Source: Pararobbsia alpina_A (GTDB lineage Bacteria; Pseudomonadota; Gammaproteobacteria; Burkholderiales; Burkholderiaceae). From it: a DNA stretch of 64,000 nucleotides. The notes under the pieces are model-generated. The model was not told the origin of the DNA and did not search any database. It was given only the letters and a program-made list of their open reading frames with translations. Each line of letters starts with the position of its first letter. Positions within the stretch are counted from its first letter, which is position 1. Positions 24,293 through 32,721 of the stretch are shown here, in pieces. The position numbers and the translations under genes were made by a program. Location: contig NZ_OZ221287.1 in the NCBI RefSeq assembly GCF_965118125.1, positions 1,178,001 to 1,242,000 of the forward strand, read 5' to 3'.

Positions 24293-25495
24293 ATGATCAA
24301 CATTCTTCTGATTTCATCGACCGACGATCACGCGAAGCGCATTGCTGCGTTGATCTCGGAGAGCGGCATCTCGCATGAGCTGCGCACCGTTGCCGGCGCC
24401 GCGAAGCAATTGCGCTCGCATGCGGACGATATCCGCCATGCCGATCTGTTGATCGTCGACGATACGCGGCTCGATGCCAGCGACCTCGCGGGCATCGAGG
24501 ATGCGATCTCGCACCATCCGCGCCTGAATTGCATGTTGATCACGGCGTCGCAGTCCAACGATTTGTTGATGGGTGCAATGCGAGCAGGTGTGCGCCATAT
24601 GCTGAGCTGGCCGCTCGACAAGGCCGAGTTCGCTGAAGAGCTCGCGCATGTTGCCGGTCGCAAGGCGTCGAGCACGCGGCGCGCGGGCCGCGTGGTTTCG
24701 TTCACCTCGTGCAAGGGCGGTAGCGGCACGACGTTTGTCGCGGTCAACTTCGCGCACACGCTGACGCAGCTGCGCGACAAACGCGTGCTGCTGATCGACC
24801 TCAATCAGCAGTTCGCTGATGCCGGTCTCTATATCGCCGACAAGCTGCCGTCGGCCACCTTGTTCGATTTGAGTGCGCAGATCGACCGGCTCGATCCGGC
24901 GTTCTTCGATGCGTGTGTGATGCACGTGAATCCGATGCTCGATGTGCTCGCGGGCGCGGGCGATCCGGTCAAAGCCGGCGAGCTGCGTGCCGCGCACCTC
25001 GAACGGATTCTCGAACTCGTGCGTACGCGTTACGACGCCGTCGTGGTCGATATCGGGCAAAGCGTCAGCCCGCTGTCGATCCAGGCGCTCGATCAGAGCG
25101 ATGCGATCTGCATGGTGGTGCGCCAGAACGTGCTGTATCTGCATACGGCGCGTCGCATGCTCGACCTCTTCGGTGCACTCGGTTATGCCACGGGCAAGGT
25201 ACGTGTCATCGCCAACCAGTACGACAAGAGTGCGCAGGTCAGCGTGGCCATGATCGAAGAAACGCTCGGCGTACGCGCCGTGCATTCGTTGCCGCGTGAC
25301 GACAAGAGCGTGGCGGCCGCGCTGAACCAGGGCGTGGCACTGCGTGACGTCGCGAAGACCAGTGCACTCGCACAAGGCATCGAAAAGCTCGTCGAGTCAG
25401 TGTTCCCCGCGCCGGTCGCGAACGCGCAGAGCATCCTGCGCCGCATCTTTGCGAACAAGACGGGCGCGGCGCCGCAGATGAAGACCGAACACTGA
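24293..25495 (+). CDS. tadZ: TadZ/CpaE, ParA/MinD-like pilus localisation protein
   Basis: A 400-residue cytoplasmic protein placing the Tad machine at the pole. The N-terminal atypical receiver domain (1-125) has LLIVDDTRLD where the phosphoacceptor region lies. The ParA-like ATPase domain follows with a deviant Walker A, KGGSGTT (141-147), in which the lysine of the usual GKT is replaced by Thr, as is common in TadZ. VLLIDLNQQFADAGLYI and VVDIGQSVSPLSIQAL are the switch regions. The spacing to neighbours is 33 bp upstream and 37 bp downstream, with GGAGAC-type ribosome binding sites before both this gene and tadA. Confidence 0.93.
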   Translation: MINILLISSTDDHAKRIAALISESGISHELRTVAGAAKQLRSHADDIRHADLLIVDDTRLDASDLAGIEDAISHHPRLNCMLITASQSNDLLMGAMRAGVRHMLSWPLDKAEFAEELAHVAGRKASSTRRAGRVVSFTSCKGGSGTTFVAVNFAHTLTQLRDKRVLLIDLNQQFADAGLYIADKLPSATLFDLSAQIDRLDPAFFDACVMHVNPMLDVLAGAGDPVKAGELRAAHLERILELVRTRYDAVVVDIGQSVSPLSIQALDQSDAICMVVRQNVLYLHTARRMLDLFGALGYATGKVRVIANQYDKSAQVSVAMIEETLGVRAVHSLPRDDKSVAAALNQGVALRDVAKTSALAQGIEKLVESVFPAPVANAQSILRRIFANKTGAAPQMKTEH

Positions 25496-25532
25496 GCATC
25501 CATCACGATATTAAGCAGCGGCGGAGACGACC

Positions 25533-26972
25533 ATGTCATTGCGCGAAAGACTTTTCAGAAGCGAAGCGGCGGCGGCTGACGTAGCGACGCCGTTGAAGCG
25601 TACGACCGACGCAAACACATCGGGCGCCTCGGTATCGGCCGTTGTCGTCCCGCTGTCTTCGACGCCCACGATCAGCGCGGAAGAACGTCATGCCCGCCGC
25701 GCTTATCAGAAGCTCAAGATGACGGTCCATCAGTCGATTATCGATCGCGTCGAACTCGACAAGCTGCAACGACTGTCGCCCGAGCAAGTGCGCCGCGAAC
25801 TTGCCCAGCTCGTCGAGCGCATTCTCGATGAAGAGAGCGTGCCGATGAACGAGGCCGAACGTCGTCGACTCGTTCAGGACGTGCAGGACGAAATGATCGG
25901 CCTCGGCCCGCTCGAACCGCTGCTGAAGGACCCGACGATCTCCGACATTCTCGTCAACACGTCGCAACACGTGTACGTCGAGCGGCGCGGCAAGCTCGAG
26001 CACACCGACGTGACGTTCTACGACGACGCGCACCTGATGAAGATCATCGAGCGCATCGTGTCTCGCGTGGGTCGCCGCATCGATGAATCGACGCCGATGG
26101 TCGATGCACGTCTCCCCGATGGTTCACGCGTCAACGCGATCATCCCGCCGTCGGCGATCGATGGTCCGTTGGTGTCGATCCGGCGCTTTGCGGTGAATCC
26201 GCTGACGGTGACCGATATGGTCGCCAATGAGAGCTTTACGCCGGTGATGGCGCAGTTCTTCGAGGCGCTGATCAAGGCCAAGCTCAATGTGCTCGTGTCG
26301 GGTGGCACGGGCAGCGGCAAGACGACGCTGCTCAATCTGCTGTCGGGCTTTATCCCGGGCGATGAGCGCATCGTCACGATCGAAGATGCGGCCGAACTCC
26401 AGATGCGCCAGGAGCACGTGCTGCGGCTCGAAACGCGCCCACCCAATATCGAAGGTAACGGCGAAATCTCGCAGCGCTCACTGGTGCGCAATGCGCTGCG
26501 GATGCGCCCCGATCGCATCATCCTCGGCGAAGTGCGCGGCGCCGAAGCGCTCGACATGCTGCACGCGATGAACACGGGCCATGAAGGCTCGCTCGCGACG
26601 CTGCACGCGAACACGCCGCGCGACGCGCTCGCGCGGCTCGAAAACATGGTCGGCATGGCCGGCCTGTCGATGCCGATCAAGGCGATGCGCCACCAGATCG
26701 CATCGGCGATCACGGTGGTGATTCAGGCGTCACGGCTGACGGATGGTCGCCGCAAGATCATGAGCGTGCAAGAGATCACCGGCATGGAAGGCGACATCAT
26801 CAATATGCAGGAGATCTTCACGTTCAAGCGAACCGGGCTCGGTGAAGACGGCGCGGTCAAGGGGCACTTCTGCGCAACGGGTGTACGGCCCAAGTTCTGC
26901 GACCGGCTGACGGCGTTTGGCGTGGCGCTGCCCGACCAGGTGTTCGACCCCGCGCAACGTCACGAGGTCTGA
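25533..26972 (+). CDS. tadA: TadA/CpaF secretion ATPase
   Basis: Hexameric ATPase (479 residues) that powers Flp pilus assembly. An N-terminal disordered Ser/Thr/Val-rich segment (about 20-55) leads into the CpaF domain. Walker A is GGTGSGKT (257-264). The Asp box VTIEDAAELQM, Walker B region RPDRIILGEVRGAEALDML and the His box GHEGSLATLHANTPRDAL follow in order. The gene is closely followed by tadB (11 bp), its membrane partner. Confidence 0.96.
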   Translation: MSLRERLFRSEAAAADVATPLKRTTDANTSGASVSAVVVPLSSTPTISAEERHARRAYQKLKMTVHQSIIDRVELDKLQRLSPEQVRRELAQLVERILDEESVPMNEAERRRLVQDVQDEMIGLGPLEPLLKDPTISDILVNTSQHVYVERRGKLEHTDVTFYDDAHLMKIIERIVSRVGRRIDESTPMVDARLPDGSRVNAIIPPSAIDGPLVSIRRFAVNPLTVTDMVANESFTPVMAQFFEALIKAKLNVLVSGGTGSGKTTLLNLLSGFIPGDERIVTIEDAAELQMRQEHVLRLETRPPNIEGNGEISQRSLVRNALRMRPDRIILGEVRGAEALDMLHAMNTGHEGSLATLHANTPRDALARLENMVGMAGLSMPIKAMRHQIASAITVVIQASRLTDGRRKIMSVQEITGMEGDIINMQEIFTFKRTGLGEDGAVKGHFCATGVRPKFCDRLTAFGVALPDQVFDPAQRHEV

Positions 26973-26983
26973 GGGAGCCCGCC

Positions 26984-27961
26984 ATGGATACGACCTTTCT
27001 GTGTTTCGCGGTGTTGGGTTTTCTCGCTGTTGTGCTGATGCTCGAGGCGCTCTACCTGCTTTGGAACAACAAGCACGGCCGCGCGACGAAGCGCGTCGAA
27101 GAACGCGTGCGCGCGATGAGCGCGAGCGGCTCGGTCAGCGCCGAGCAATTGTCGATCCTCAAGGGCCGCATGCTCAGCAATTCGCCGTGGCTCACGCAAG
27201 TGCTCGCGATGATGCCGCGTGTCAATGCGGTCGACCGGCATCTGTTGCAGTCCGGTGTGGGTTGGTCGGTCGGGCGGCTCGTCAGCTCGATGGCGTTCGC
27301 TGCAGGGATCGGCTGGCTGATCGCGTTTTCGCTGCATCTGCCGGGCTTCGTGGCGACTGCGGTGGTGATCGTCGCTGGCGCATTGCCGATGCTCTATGTG
27401 CGGCGTCGCCGCGCCAAACGCATTCTGCATCTCGAGCGTCAGCTGCCTGAAGCGGCCGACCTGATCGCGCGCGCACTGCGGGCAGGGCACGCGTTCCCTG
27501 AGTCGATCGGCATGGTGGCCGACGAACTGCCCAATCCGCTGGGTGGCGAATTCCGTCTCGCTTACGACGAGATCAGCTATGGCGTGTCGATGAACGACGC
27601 GCTGCTCAATATGGTCAGCCGCGTGCCGGTCGACGACCTGCGTTACTTCGTGATTGCCGTGCTGATCCAGCGTGAGGCCGGCGGCAACCTTGCCGAGATC
27701 CTCGGCAACATCAGCTTGATCATCCGCGAGCGGCTCAAGCTGCTCGGCAAGATCCGCGTGCTCTCGGCCGAGGGCCGCTTGTCCGCGTGGATTCTCGGTT
27801 TGTTGCCGTTCGTCGTGGTGGGCGTGCTCTCGCTGATCAATCCTCACTTCACCGATGTGTTTTTCGATGATCCGACGGGACAGGCCATTGCGCTCGGCGG
27901 GATGGTGTCGATGGCCTTCGGCGTGGTGTGGATGCGCAAGATCATTCGTATTCACGTCTGA
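26984..27961 (+). CDS. tadB: TadB inner-membrane platform protein
   Basis: Integral membrane protein of 325 residues with a T2SSF (GspF) domain. An N-terminal helix (4-25) is followed by paired helices near 100-140, the conserved cytoplasmic segment LPEAADLIARALRAGHAFPES (about 153-173) and the ALLNMVSRVPVDDLRYFVIAVLIQREAGGNLAEIL region, then two C-terminal helices. It forms the platform together with TadC. It lies between tadA and the first octamer array. Confidence 0.94.
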   Translation: MDTTFLCFAVLGFLAVVLMLEALYLLWNNKHGRATKRVEERVRAMSASGSVSAEQLSILKGRMLSNSPWLTQVLAMMPRVNAVDRHLLQSGVGWSVGRLVSSMAFAAGIGWLIAFSLHLPGFVATAVVIVAGALPMLYVRRRRAKRILHLERQLPEAADLIARALRAGHAFPESIGMVADELPNPLGGEFRLAYDEISYGVSMNDALLNMVSRVPVDDLRYFVIAVLIQREAGGNLAEILGNISLIIRERLKLLGKIRVLSAEGRLSAWILGLLPFVVVGVLSLINPHFTDVFFDDPTGQAIALGGMVSMAFGVVWMRKIIRIHV

Positions 27962-27984
27962 ACGACGGTGGGTGGACCACAAGC

Positions 27985-28096
27985 TGGACATTCAGAAGCC
28001 TGGCAACTCGGAAACTTAGACATTCGCACTTTTGGACCAGCGAAAATACGGATCATCGGACTTTCGGATTTTCGGACCCACGGACACTCGGGGACA
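27985..28096. repeat. Octamer tandem array in the tadB-tadC spacer (about 14 units)
   Basis: Almost the whole tadB-tadC spacer can be cut into consecutive 8-bp units without a phase break. From 28049 on the units are nearly regular (CGGATCAT, CGGACTTT, CGGATTTT, CGGACCCA, CGGACACT), and upstream units are more diverged (for example TGGACATT, CGGAAACT, CGCACTTT). Consensus is YGGACNNT. The array ends two bases before the tadC ATG, so the last units also occupy the place of its ribosome binding site (GGGGAC). Confidence 0.75.
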
Positions 28097-28098
28097 TC

Positions 28099-29052
28099 AT
28101 GAATACCCAACAAATCGCGATGCTGGCCTTGATGTTCGTGGTCGTGTTTTGCGCGTCGCTCAAGGCGATGACGCTGTTGCGGCCGGATCCGCTGCGTCGC
28201 CGCATCGAAGGCATTTCGCCGGCGAGAACGACGGACGGTATCGAGCGCAACGCTGACAGTCCGTGGCTCGAACGGATGACACGCGTGTCCGAACGTGTGG
28301 GCAAGCTCTCGCTGCCGAAAGACGATCTCGATCATTCGGCCTTGCGCCGGCGCTTTATGAACGCCGGGCTGCGTCAGCCGTCAGCGCCTGCGTATTTCTT
28401 TGCGGCCAAGTCCGTGCTCGCACTCGTGTTGCCGACTGTGGCGCTGATTGCCGTGGGGTCGAGCATCGACGCGGCGCATCGCATCTACCTCTTGTTTCTG
28501 CTGCTGTCGTCGTCGGCGCTGGGTTTCTATCTGCCCAACGTCGTGCTTGCCCGGATGATCGAGACGCGTCAGCGTGCGCTGTTCGAAGACTTGCCCGATG
28601 CACTCGATCTGATGACGGTCTGCGTCGAGGCCGGGCTGGGGCTCGACGCGGCGATGTTGCGCGTGACTGAAGAACTGGGCGTGCGCAGCACGGCGCTCAA
28701 GGAAGAGTTCGAGCTGGTGCTGCTCGAGTTGCGCGCCGGTGCCGGTCGCGAAAAAGCGTTGCGTAATCTCTCGCTGCGCACGGGCGTGGAAGACATCGAC
28801 ACGCTCGCCGCAATGCTGATCCAGGCAGATCGCTTCGGCACGAGCGTGGGCGACTCGCTGCGCGTGTTTATCGACAACCTGCGTACCAAGCGCCGGCTGC
28901 GCGCCGAAGAGAAGGCCGCAAAGATCGCCTTGAAGTTGTTGTTCCCGCTGATGTTCTGCATCTTTCCGACGCTGATCGCCGTGCTGATCGGGCCGGCGGC
29001 GATTCAGATCGTGCGTCAGCTGTTTCCGGTCGTCACGTCGCTGAGCAACTGA
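28099..29052 (+). CDS. tadC: TadC inner-membrane platform protein
   Basis: Second T2SSF-domain platform protein, 317 residues. An N-terminal helix (about 4-22) precedes a basic segment. Helices near 100-150 are followed by FEDLPDALDLMTVCVEAGLGLDAAMLRV (residues about 165-192) and AAMLIQADRFGTSVGDSLRVF, both family-typical, and a C-terminal helix pair. The ATG at 28099 was chosen because upstream in-frame codons translate the octamer array and are not protein-like. The 3' end (the last three codons) already belongs to the second octamer array. Confidence 0.93.
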   Translation: MNTQQIAMLALMFVVVFCASLKAMTLLRPDPLRRRIEGISPARTTDGIERNADSPWLERMTRVSERVGKLSLPKDDLDHSALRRRFMNAGLRQPSAPAYFFAAKSVLALVLPTVALIAVGSSIDAAHRIYLLFLLLSSSALGFYLPNVVLARMIETRQRALFEDLPDALDLMTVCVEAGLGLDAAMLRVTEELGVRSTALKEEFELVLLELRAGAGREKALRNLSLRTGVEDIDTLAAMLIQADRFGTSVGDSLRVFIDNLRTKRRLRAEEKAAKIALKLLFPLMFCIFPTLIAVLIGPAAIQIVRQLFPVVTSLSN

Positions 29053-29138
29053 GTCACCGAGCTACCGAGTCACTGAGTTACCGAGTCATTGAGTCGCTGA
29101 GCAACCGAATCGCTGAGCAACCGAGTCACTGATCGCAA
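29043..29138. repeat. Octamer tandem array after tadC (12 units)
   Basis: Twelve consecutive 8-bp units starting inside the last codons of tadC. Typical units are GAGTCACC, GAGTCACT, GAGTTACC, GAGCAACC and GAGTCGCT; consensus GAGYNRCY. Eleven units begin GA, and the phase is never lost over 96 bp. The array stops 15 bp before the AAGGAG site of the next gene. Confidence 0.85.
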
Positions 29139-29166
29139 CGCAATCAACGAACCAAGGAGCGTGTCC

Positions 29167-30060
29167 ATGTTTGCATCGGGTCTTGCCGCATCGTTCGCCG
29201 ACCATCTCCAGAGCTGGTTGTCGACGTACGCTGTTGTGATCGTGATGCTGACTGTCGGCGCACTGGTCGAACGCACGCATCGTCTCGATGCGAACCCATC
29301 TCGCCAGGCGACGCGATGGGGCCTCGCGTATTCGGTTGCCGCGAGCGTGGTCGACCACGTGGTGCGCCCGCTGACGACTGTCATTGCCATGGCCATCGTG
29401 CAGACCTGTGGCGGTGGCCTGATCGAATTGCCGTCGCACGGCGCGTGGGCCGTGTTGTCGGTCGTCGTGATGTTCGTCACGATCGATCTGCTCGAATATG
29501 CGTACCACCGGCTGCAACACACCGTACCGTTTCTCTGGCGCCTGCACTCGCTGCATCACAGTGCGAGCACGTTCAACGTGACGGTAACGTTGCGTCATCA
29601 CTGGCTCGACGCGGTGATCAAGGTGTGCTGCCTCTATCCGGTTGCGGCAATCCTGTTCAAGGTAGATCTCTGGATTCTCGGTGTCGTCGGCTTGCCGTTC
29701 CTGCTCGTCAACTACTTCGCGCACTTGAACCTGCGTGTAGAGCTTGGGCGTTTCGGCGCGTGGGTGAATAGCCCGCAATATCACCGGCTTCATCACGCGC
29801 GTGACGCGGCGTATTTCGACAAAAACTTTACGCAGTTCCTTCCGCTCTGGGATTGGCTCGGCGGCACGATGCGCCTGCCTGAAGCAAACGAATGGCCGGT
29901 CACGGGGCTCGACGATGGACGGGAGCCGGCCACCGTGCTCGACGCCCTTGTCTGGCCGCTGCGGTCGCAACGCAATACGAACGCACGGGGCGGTACGTCG
30001 TCGGACGGCATCGTCAACGCGGCGATGAGCGCGGACGCTGAATTGGGGAGAGCGCCATGA
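29167..30060 (+). CDS. Fatty acid hydroxylase/sterol desaturase superfamily membrane enzyme
   Basis: Polytopic di-iron membrane protein of 297 residues. The histidine boxes of the superfamily are intact: HRLQH (114-118), HSLHH (127-131) and HRLHH (206-210). Hydrophobic helices lie at about 20-35, 55-80, 95-110 and 150-185. Members hydroxylate or desaturate lipids at the membrane using oxygen. It sits inside the Tad operon, between tadC and tadE, and its stop overlaps the tadE start by 4 bp (ATGA, 30057-30060), so it is translated with the pilus genes. ATG 29167 has AAGGAG 7 nt upstream; GTG 29161 is too close to that site. Its substrate and its link to the pilus are unknown. Confidence 0.88.
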   Translation: MFASGLAASFADHLQSWLSTYAVVIVMLTVGALVERTHRLDANPSRQATRWGLAYSVAASVVDHVVRPLTTVIAMAIVQTCGGGLIELPSHGAWAVLSVVVMFVTIDLLEYAYHRLQHTVPFLWRLHSLHHSASTFNVTVTLRHHWLDAVIKVCCLYPVAAILFKVDLWILGVVGLPFLLVNYFAHLNLRVELGRFGAWVNSPQYHRLHHARDAAYFDKNFTQFLPLWDWLGGTMRLPEANEWPVTGLDDGREPATVLDALVWPLRSQRNTNARGGTSSDGIVNAAMSADAELGRAP

Positions 30061-30566
30061 AACGCACGATCAAGCCGGCCAGGCCACGCAGAACTCTGCG
30101 CAGTCGCATGCGCGGCACGAGCGCTGTCGAGTTCGCGCTGATCGCGCCGGTGTTGCTGTTCATGCTGTTCGTGATCGTCGACTTCGGTGTGTTGTTCTGG
30201 GTCAATCTCACGATGCAATACGCGGTGCGCGAAGGTGCGCGCTACGCGGTGACGGGGCAGAGCAATCTCGATCCGAACACGGCGAGTCAACAGCGTTATC
30301 TCGCCATCGTGCAGGAGATCAAGAACAGCTCGATGGGGCTCTACAACATGGTCTCTCCGTCGTACGTCATCACGGTCAATGGCGCGACGCAGAACTACGC
30401 GTCATCGGGGTCGTACTCCACGAGCATGTTCGGCAACCCCGGCGATATCGTCGTGCTGCAGTTGAACTGTACGTGGCCGTTGCTGACACCGTTTATCAAG
30501 CCGTTGTTCGCGAACGGGACGTACAGCTTCAGCGTCGCGGCGACGATGCGCAACGAGGGGTTCTGA
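30057..30566 (+). CDS. tadE: TadE-like pseudopilin
   Basis: Minor pilin of 169 residues. After a basic leader, the TadE signature RGTSAVEFALIAPVLLFMLFVIVDFG (about residues 18-43) gives the processed helix with Glu at the expected place. LTMQYAVREGARYAVTGQ follows, also family-typical, then a Ser/Tyr/Asn-rich periplasmic part of about 90 residues. It is probably processed by TadV. It is coupled upstream to the hydroxylase-like gene and is one base from tadF. Confidence 0.92.
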   Translation: MKRTIKPARPRRTLRSRMRGTSAVEFALIAPVLLFMLFVIVDFGVLFWVNLTMQYAVREGARYAVTGQSNLDPNTASQQRYLAIVQEIKNSSMGLYNMVSPSYVITVNGATQNYASSGSYSTSMFGNPGDIVVLQLNCTWPLLTPFIKPLFANGTYSFSVAATMRNEGF

Positions 30567-30567
30567 T

Positions 30568-31236
30568 ATGCGCGCACCCATCACTTCACTCGCTTCCTTG
30601 CAACGTGCCCGGCGTCTTGCGGGTTCACCGCGGCGCCGCTCGTCGGGCGTTGTCAGCGTCGAGCTTGCGCTGCTGACGCCGTTGCTGCTCGGGCTGTCGC
30701 TGCCGATCTATGACGTCGCGCGCAATATCCAGGCGCAGATGATTCTGATCAACGTGAGCCGCGAAGGTGCGAACCTCGCGTCGCGCGCATCGACGGTGTT
30801 TCCGATGCAGACGATCATGAACTCGCTGACCGCGACCACGCCGCCGCTCAACATGACGTCGAACGGCATGATCTATATCACCGAGATCATGGGCAATAAC
30901 AACTGCGATGCGAACGGCAACAACTGCACGGGCATCGTGATCGGGCAATGGCGCTGGAACAACGGCGGATATCACCCGTCGAGCGGCCTGTGGAATTGCG
31001 GTGGCGGCGGGACGAGTTGGGCCACGGACGGCTCCGGTGCCTGCAATGGCATTCCGAGCGCGGGTACCAATTCACCGGCTGTTCAGACGCTCAAGGGGCA
31101 GTTGTCGGACGGGCAGATTGCCTACGTCGTCGAAGCCTTCTATTCGCAGCCGCAGCTGATTGCGCCGATGGCCCTCGGAAGAGGGGTCACGACGCCTTCA
31201 CTGTCGTCGAATTTGTATGCGATGACGGTTTTCTGA
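30568..31236 (+). CDS. tadF: TadF/TadE-like pseudopilin
   Basis: A 222-residue minor pilin with a long basic leader (about 1-24) and the helix SSGVVSVELALLTPLLLGLSLPIYD. INVSREGANLASRAST follows, matching the TadE/F pattern. The periplasmic domain is Asn/Gly/Thr-rich and holds four cysteines (around NNCDANGNNC and WNCGGG...GAC), probably disulfide-bonded. The start is one base from the tadE stop. TadE and TadF are alike, so the letter is assigned by order. Confidence 0.85.
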   Translation: MRAPITSLASLQRARRLAGSPRRRSSGVVSVELALLTPLLLGLSLPIYDVARNIQAQMILINVSREGANLASRASTVFPMQTIMNSLTATTPPLNMTSNGMIYITEIMGNNNCDANGNNCTGIVIGQWRWNNGGYHPSSGLWNCGGGGTSWATDGSGACNGIPSAGTNSPAVQTLKGQLSDGQIAYVVEAFYSQPQLIAPMALGRGVTTPSLSSNLYAMTVF

Positions 31237-31283
31237 CGCATACCAAGACCAAGATTGAGACCAGGACGGCGATCGGGGAAGCC

Positions 31284-32621
31284 ATGAAAAAGACATCCAT
31301 ACAAAGGCAGCGGGGATCGGTCAGCATCATTGTGGTGGTGTCGCTGATGGCATTGCTCGGCGTGCTGGGCCTCGCGATCGATTCGGGCATGGGCTATATG
31401 ATCCGCACGCGTCTCGATGCGGCGGCCGATGGAGCGGCGATCGCGGCGGGCCAGGCCGTCACGCGCGGCAACACGCAATCGCAGCAGGTCGCGAATGCCA
31501 CGCAGGCTGCGACGGCGTTCTTTGCGGCGAACTACCCGACAGGGTTTCTCGGCTCGACGGCGTCACTGTCGAATCCGTCGATCGTCTTCAACAACGGCAC
31601 CGTCACGATCGATATTGCGGCAACGGCTTCCGTTGCGCCGACGTTCATGCAGATGTTCGGCTTCAAGATCCTGAATGTCAGCACGTCCTCTGAAGCGGTT
31701 CGCAAGGATCTCGACATGTCCTTCGTGATCGACACGACGGGCTCGCTGAATTCGTCCGGCGTACCGGCGGCGGTCCGTTCCAGTGCCGTCAATTTCCTGA
31801 GCAACTTCGATGTTACGAACGACCGCGTTGCTTTGATGCACTTCGCCTACGGGACCATTGTCGATGTGCCGTTCAACGGCAATACGCGCGGCTTCGACCG
31901 CACGACGATGACAAAGGACATCAATGCTTATAGCTTCTCGGGCAGCACGAATTCGGTCGAGGCGATGTGGAATGCGCGCAATCAGCTCGATACGGTGATC
32001 ACGCAGCCGTCGAGCCTGCGTGTGATCGTGTTCTTCTCCGATGGCGCGCCGAATAGTTTTTCGGGCCTGTTTCCGGCGGTCAACACTGCGTGCGGCAAGA
32101 CGGCGGGCACGGTCAGCAGCCCGGACACCTCGGGCAACTGGGGCTCGATTGCGAGCGGCCTCTATACGATCAATGCGCAGCAGACGCAGATGTCGGGGTG
32201 CTACAGCAACACGGTGTCGAATGTCGTGACGGCCATGCCGCGCTGGTACAACGCGCACAACGCGACCGATCAGACACTGCCGATCTGGCCAGTGACGTCG
32301 CCGCGCGCTGTGCCGAACGGTACGCCGACGCAAGCGAACGTCAATCGTGCATCACGCAACCTGCTCGAAGGGATGGCTGAGCAAGCGCGCCTCGAGGGCA
32401 CGTACGTCTTTACGCTGGGCTATGGGCCGTATCTGACGCAGGCAACCGGGCCGGATAACGAACCGGGTGCGAACGTGCTCAAGTGCATGGCGAACACGGC
32501 GGATTCCGATTGCTATAAGCCGAGCGAACCCGTCGGTGTCTACTGCTATGCGGCAACGACGGCTGATCTGAAACCGTGTTTCTCGCAGATTGCTTCGCAG
32601 ATTTTGCGGATTACCAAGTAG
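31284..32621 (+). CDS. tadG: TadG-like protein with von Willebrand factor A domain
   Basis: Membrane-anchored periplasmic protein of 445 residues. The N-terminal TadG/TadE-type helix is GSVSIIVVVSLMALLGVLGLAIDSG (about 10-34). RTRLDAAADGAAIAAGQAV follows, the usual Tad-like segment. The vWA domain begins DMSFVIDTTGSLNSSG with a metal site of the DxTxS kind (DTTGS), and VIVFFSDGAPNSFSG carries the second metal-loop Asp. A Cys-rich C-terminus (CMANTADSDCY, CYAATTADLKPCF) may be disulfide-bonded. I chose ATG 31284 since upstream in-frame sequence overlaps tadF in a different frame. Confidence 0.88.
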   Translation: MKKTSIQRQRGSVSIIVVVSLMALLGVLGLAIDSGMGYMIRTRLDAAADGAAIAAGQAVTRGNTQSQQVANATQAATAFFAANYPTGFLGSTASLSNPSIVFNNGTVTIDIAATASVAPTFMQMFGFKILNVSTSSEAVRKDLDMSFVIDTTGSLNSSGVPAAVRSSAVNFLSNFDVTNDRVALMHFAYGTIVDVPFNGNTRGFDRTTMTKDINAYSFSGSTNSVEAMWNARNQLDTVITQPSSLRVIVFFSDGAPNSFSGLFPAVNTACGKTAGTVSSPDTSGNWGSIASGLYTINAQQTQMSGCYSNTVSNVVTAMPRWYNAHNATDQTLPIWPVTSPRAVPNGTPTQANVNRASRNLLEGMAEQARLEGTYVFTLGYGPYLTQATGPDNEPGANVLKCMANTADSDCYKPSEPVGVYCYAATTADLKPCFSQIASQILRITK

Positions 32622-32632
32622 GGGCGTCGATT

Positions 32633-32686
32633 GCTTTGAAGAGTTTGAGTGCATTCAAGAAGCTCAGTGCGTTGAAGAAGTTGAAT
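32633..32686. repeat. 18-bp tandem repeat (3 units) after tadG
   Basis: Three consecutive 18-bp units (32633-32650, 32651-32668, 32669-32686) share the pattern GCNTTNAAGAAGNTNAGT. Units agree at about two thirds of positions or better. It fills most of the spacer between tadG and the methyltransferase gene. Confidence 0.65.
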
Positions 32687-32721
32687 GCGTCTCCGTGAAG
32701 GGATTTTGAGTAGAGGTGGGT

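Noticed and set aside
27985..29138. CRISPR array
   Set aside because: The units are 8 bp and directly adjacent, with no spacer sequences and no cas genes nearby.
30948..31283. Upstream extension of the tadG reading frame
   Set aside because: It overlaps tadF in another frame and its translation is not protein-like; the TadG helix begins just after ATG 31284.
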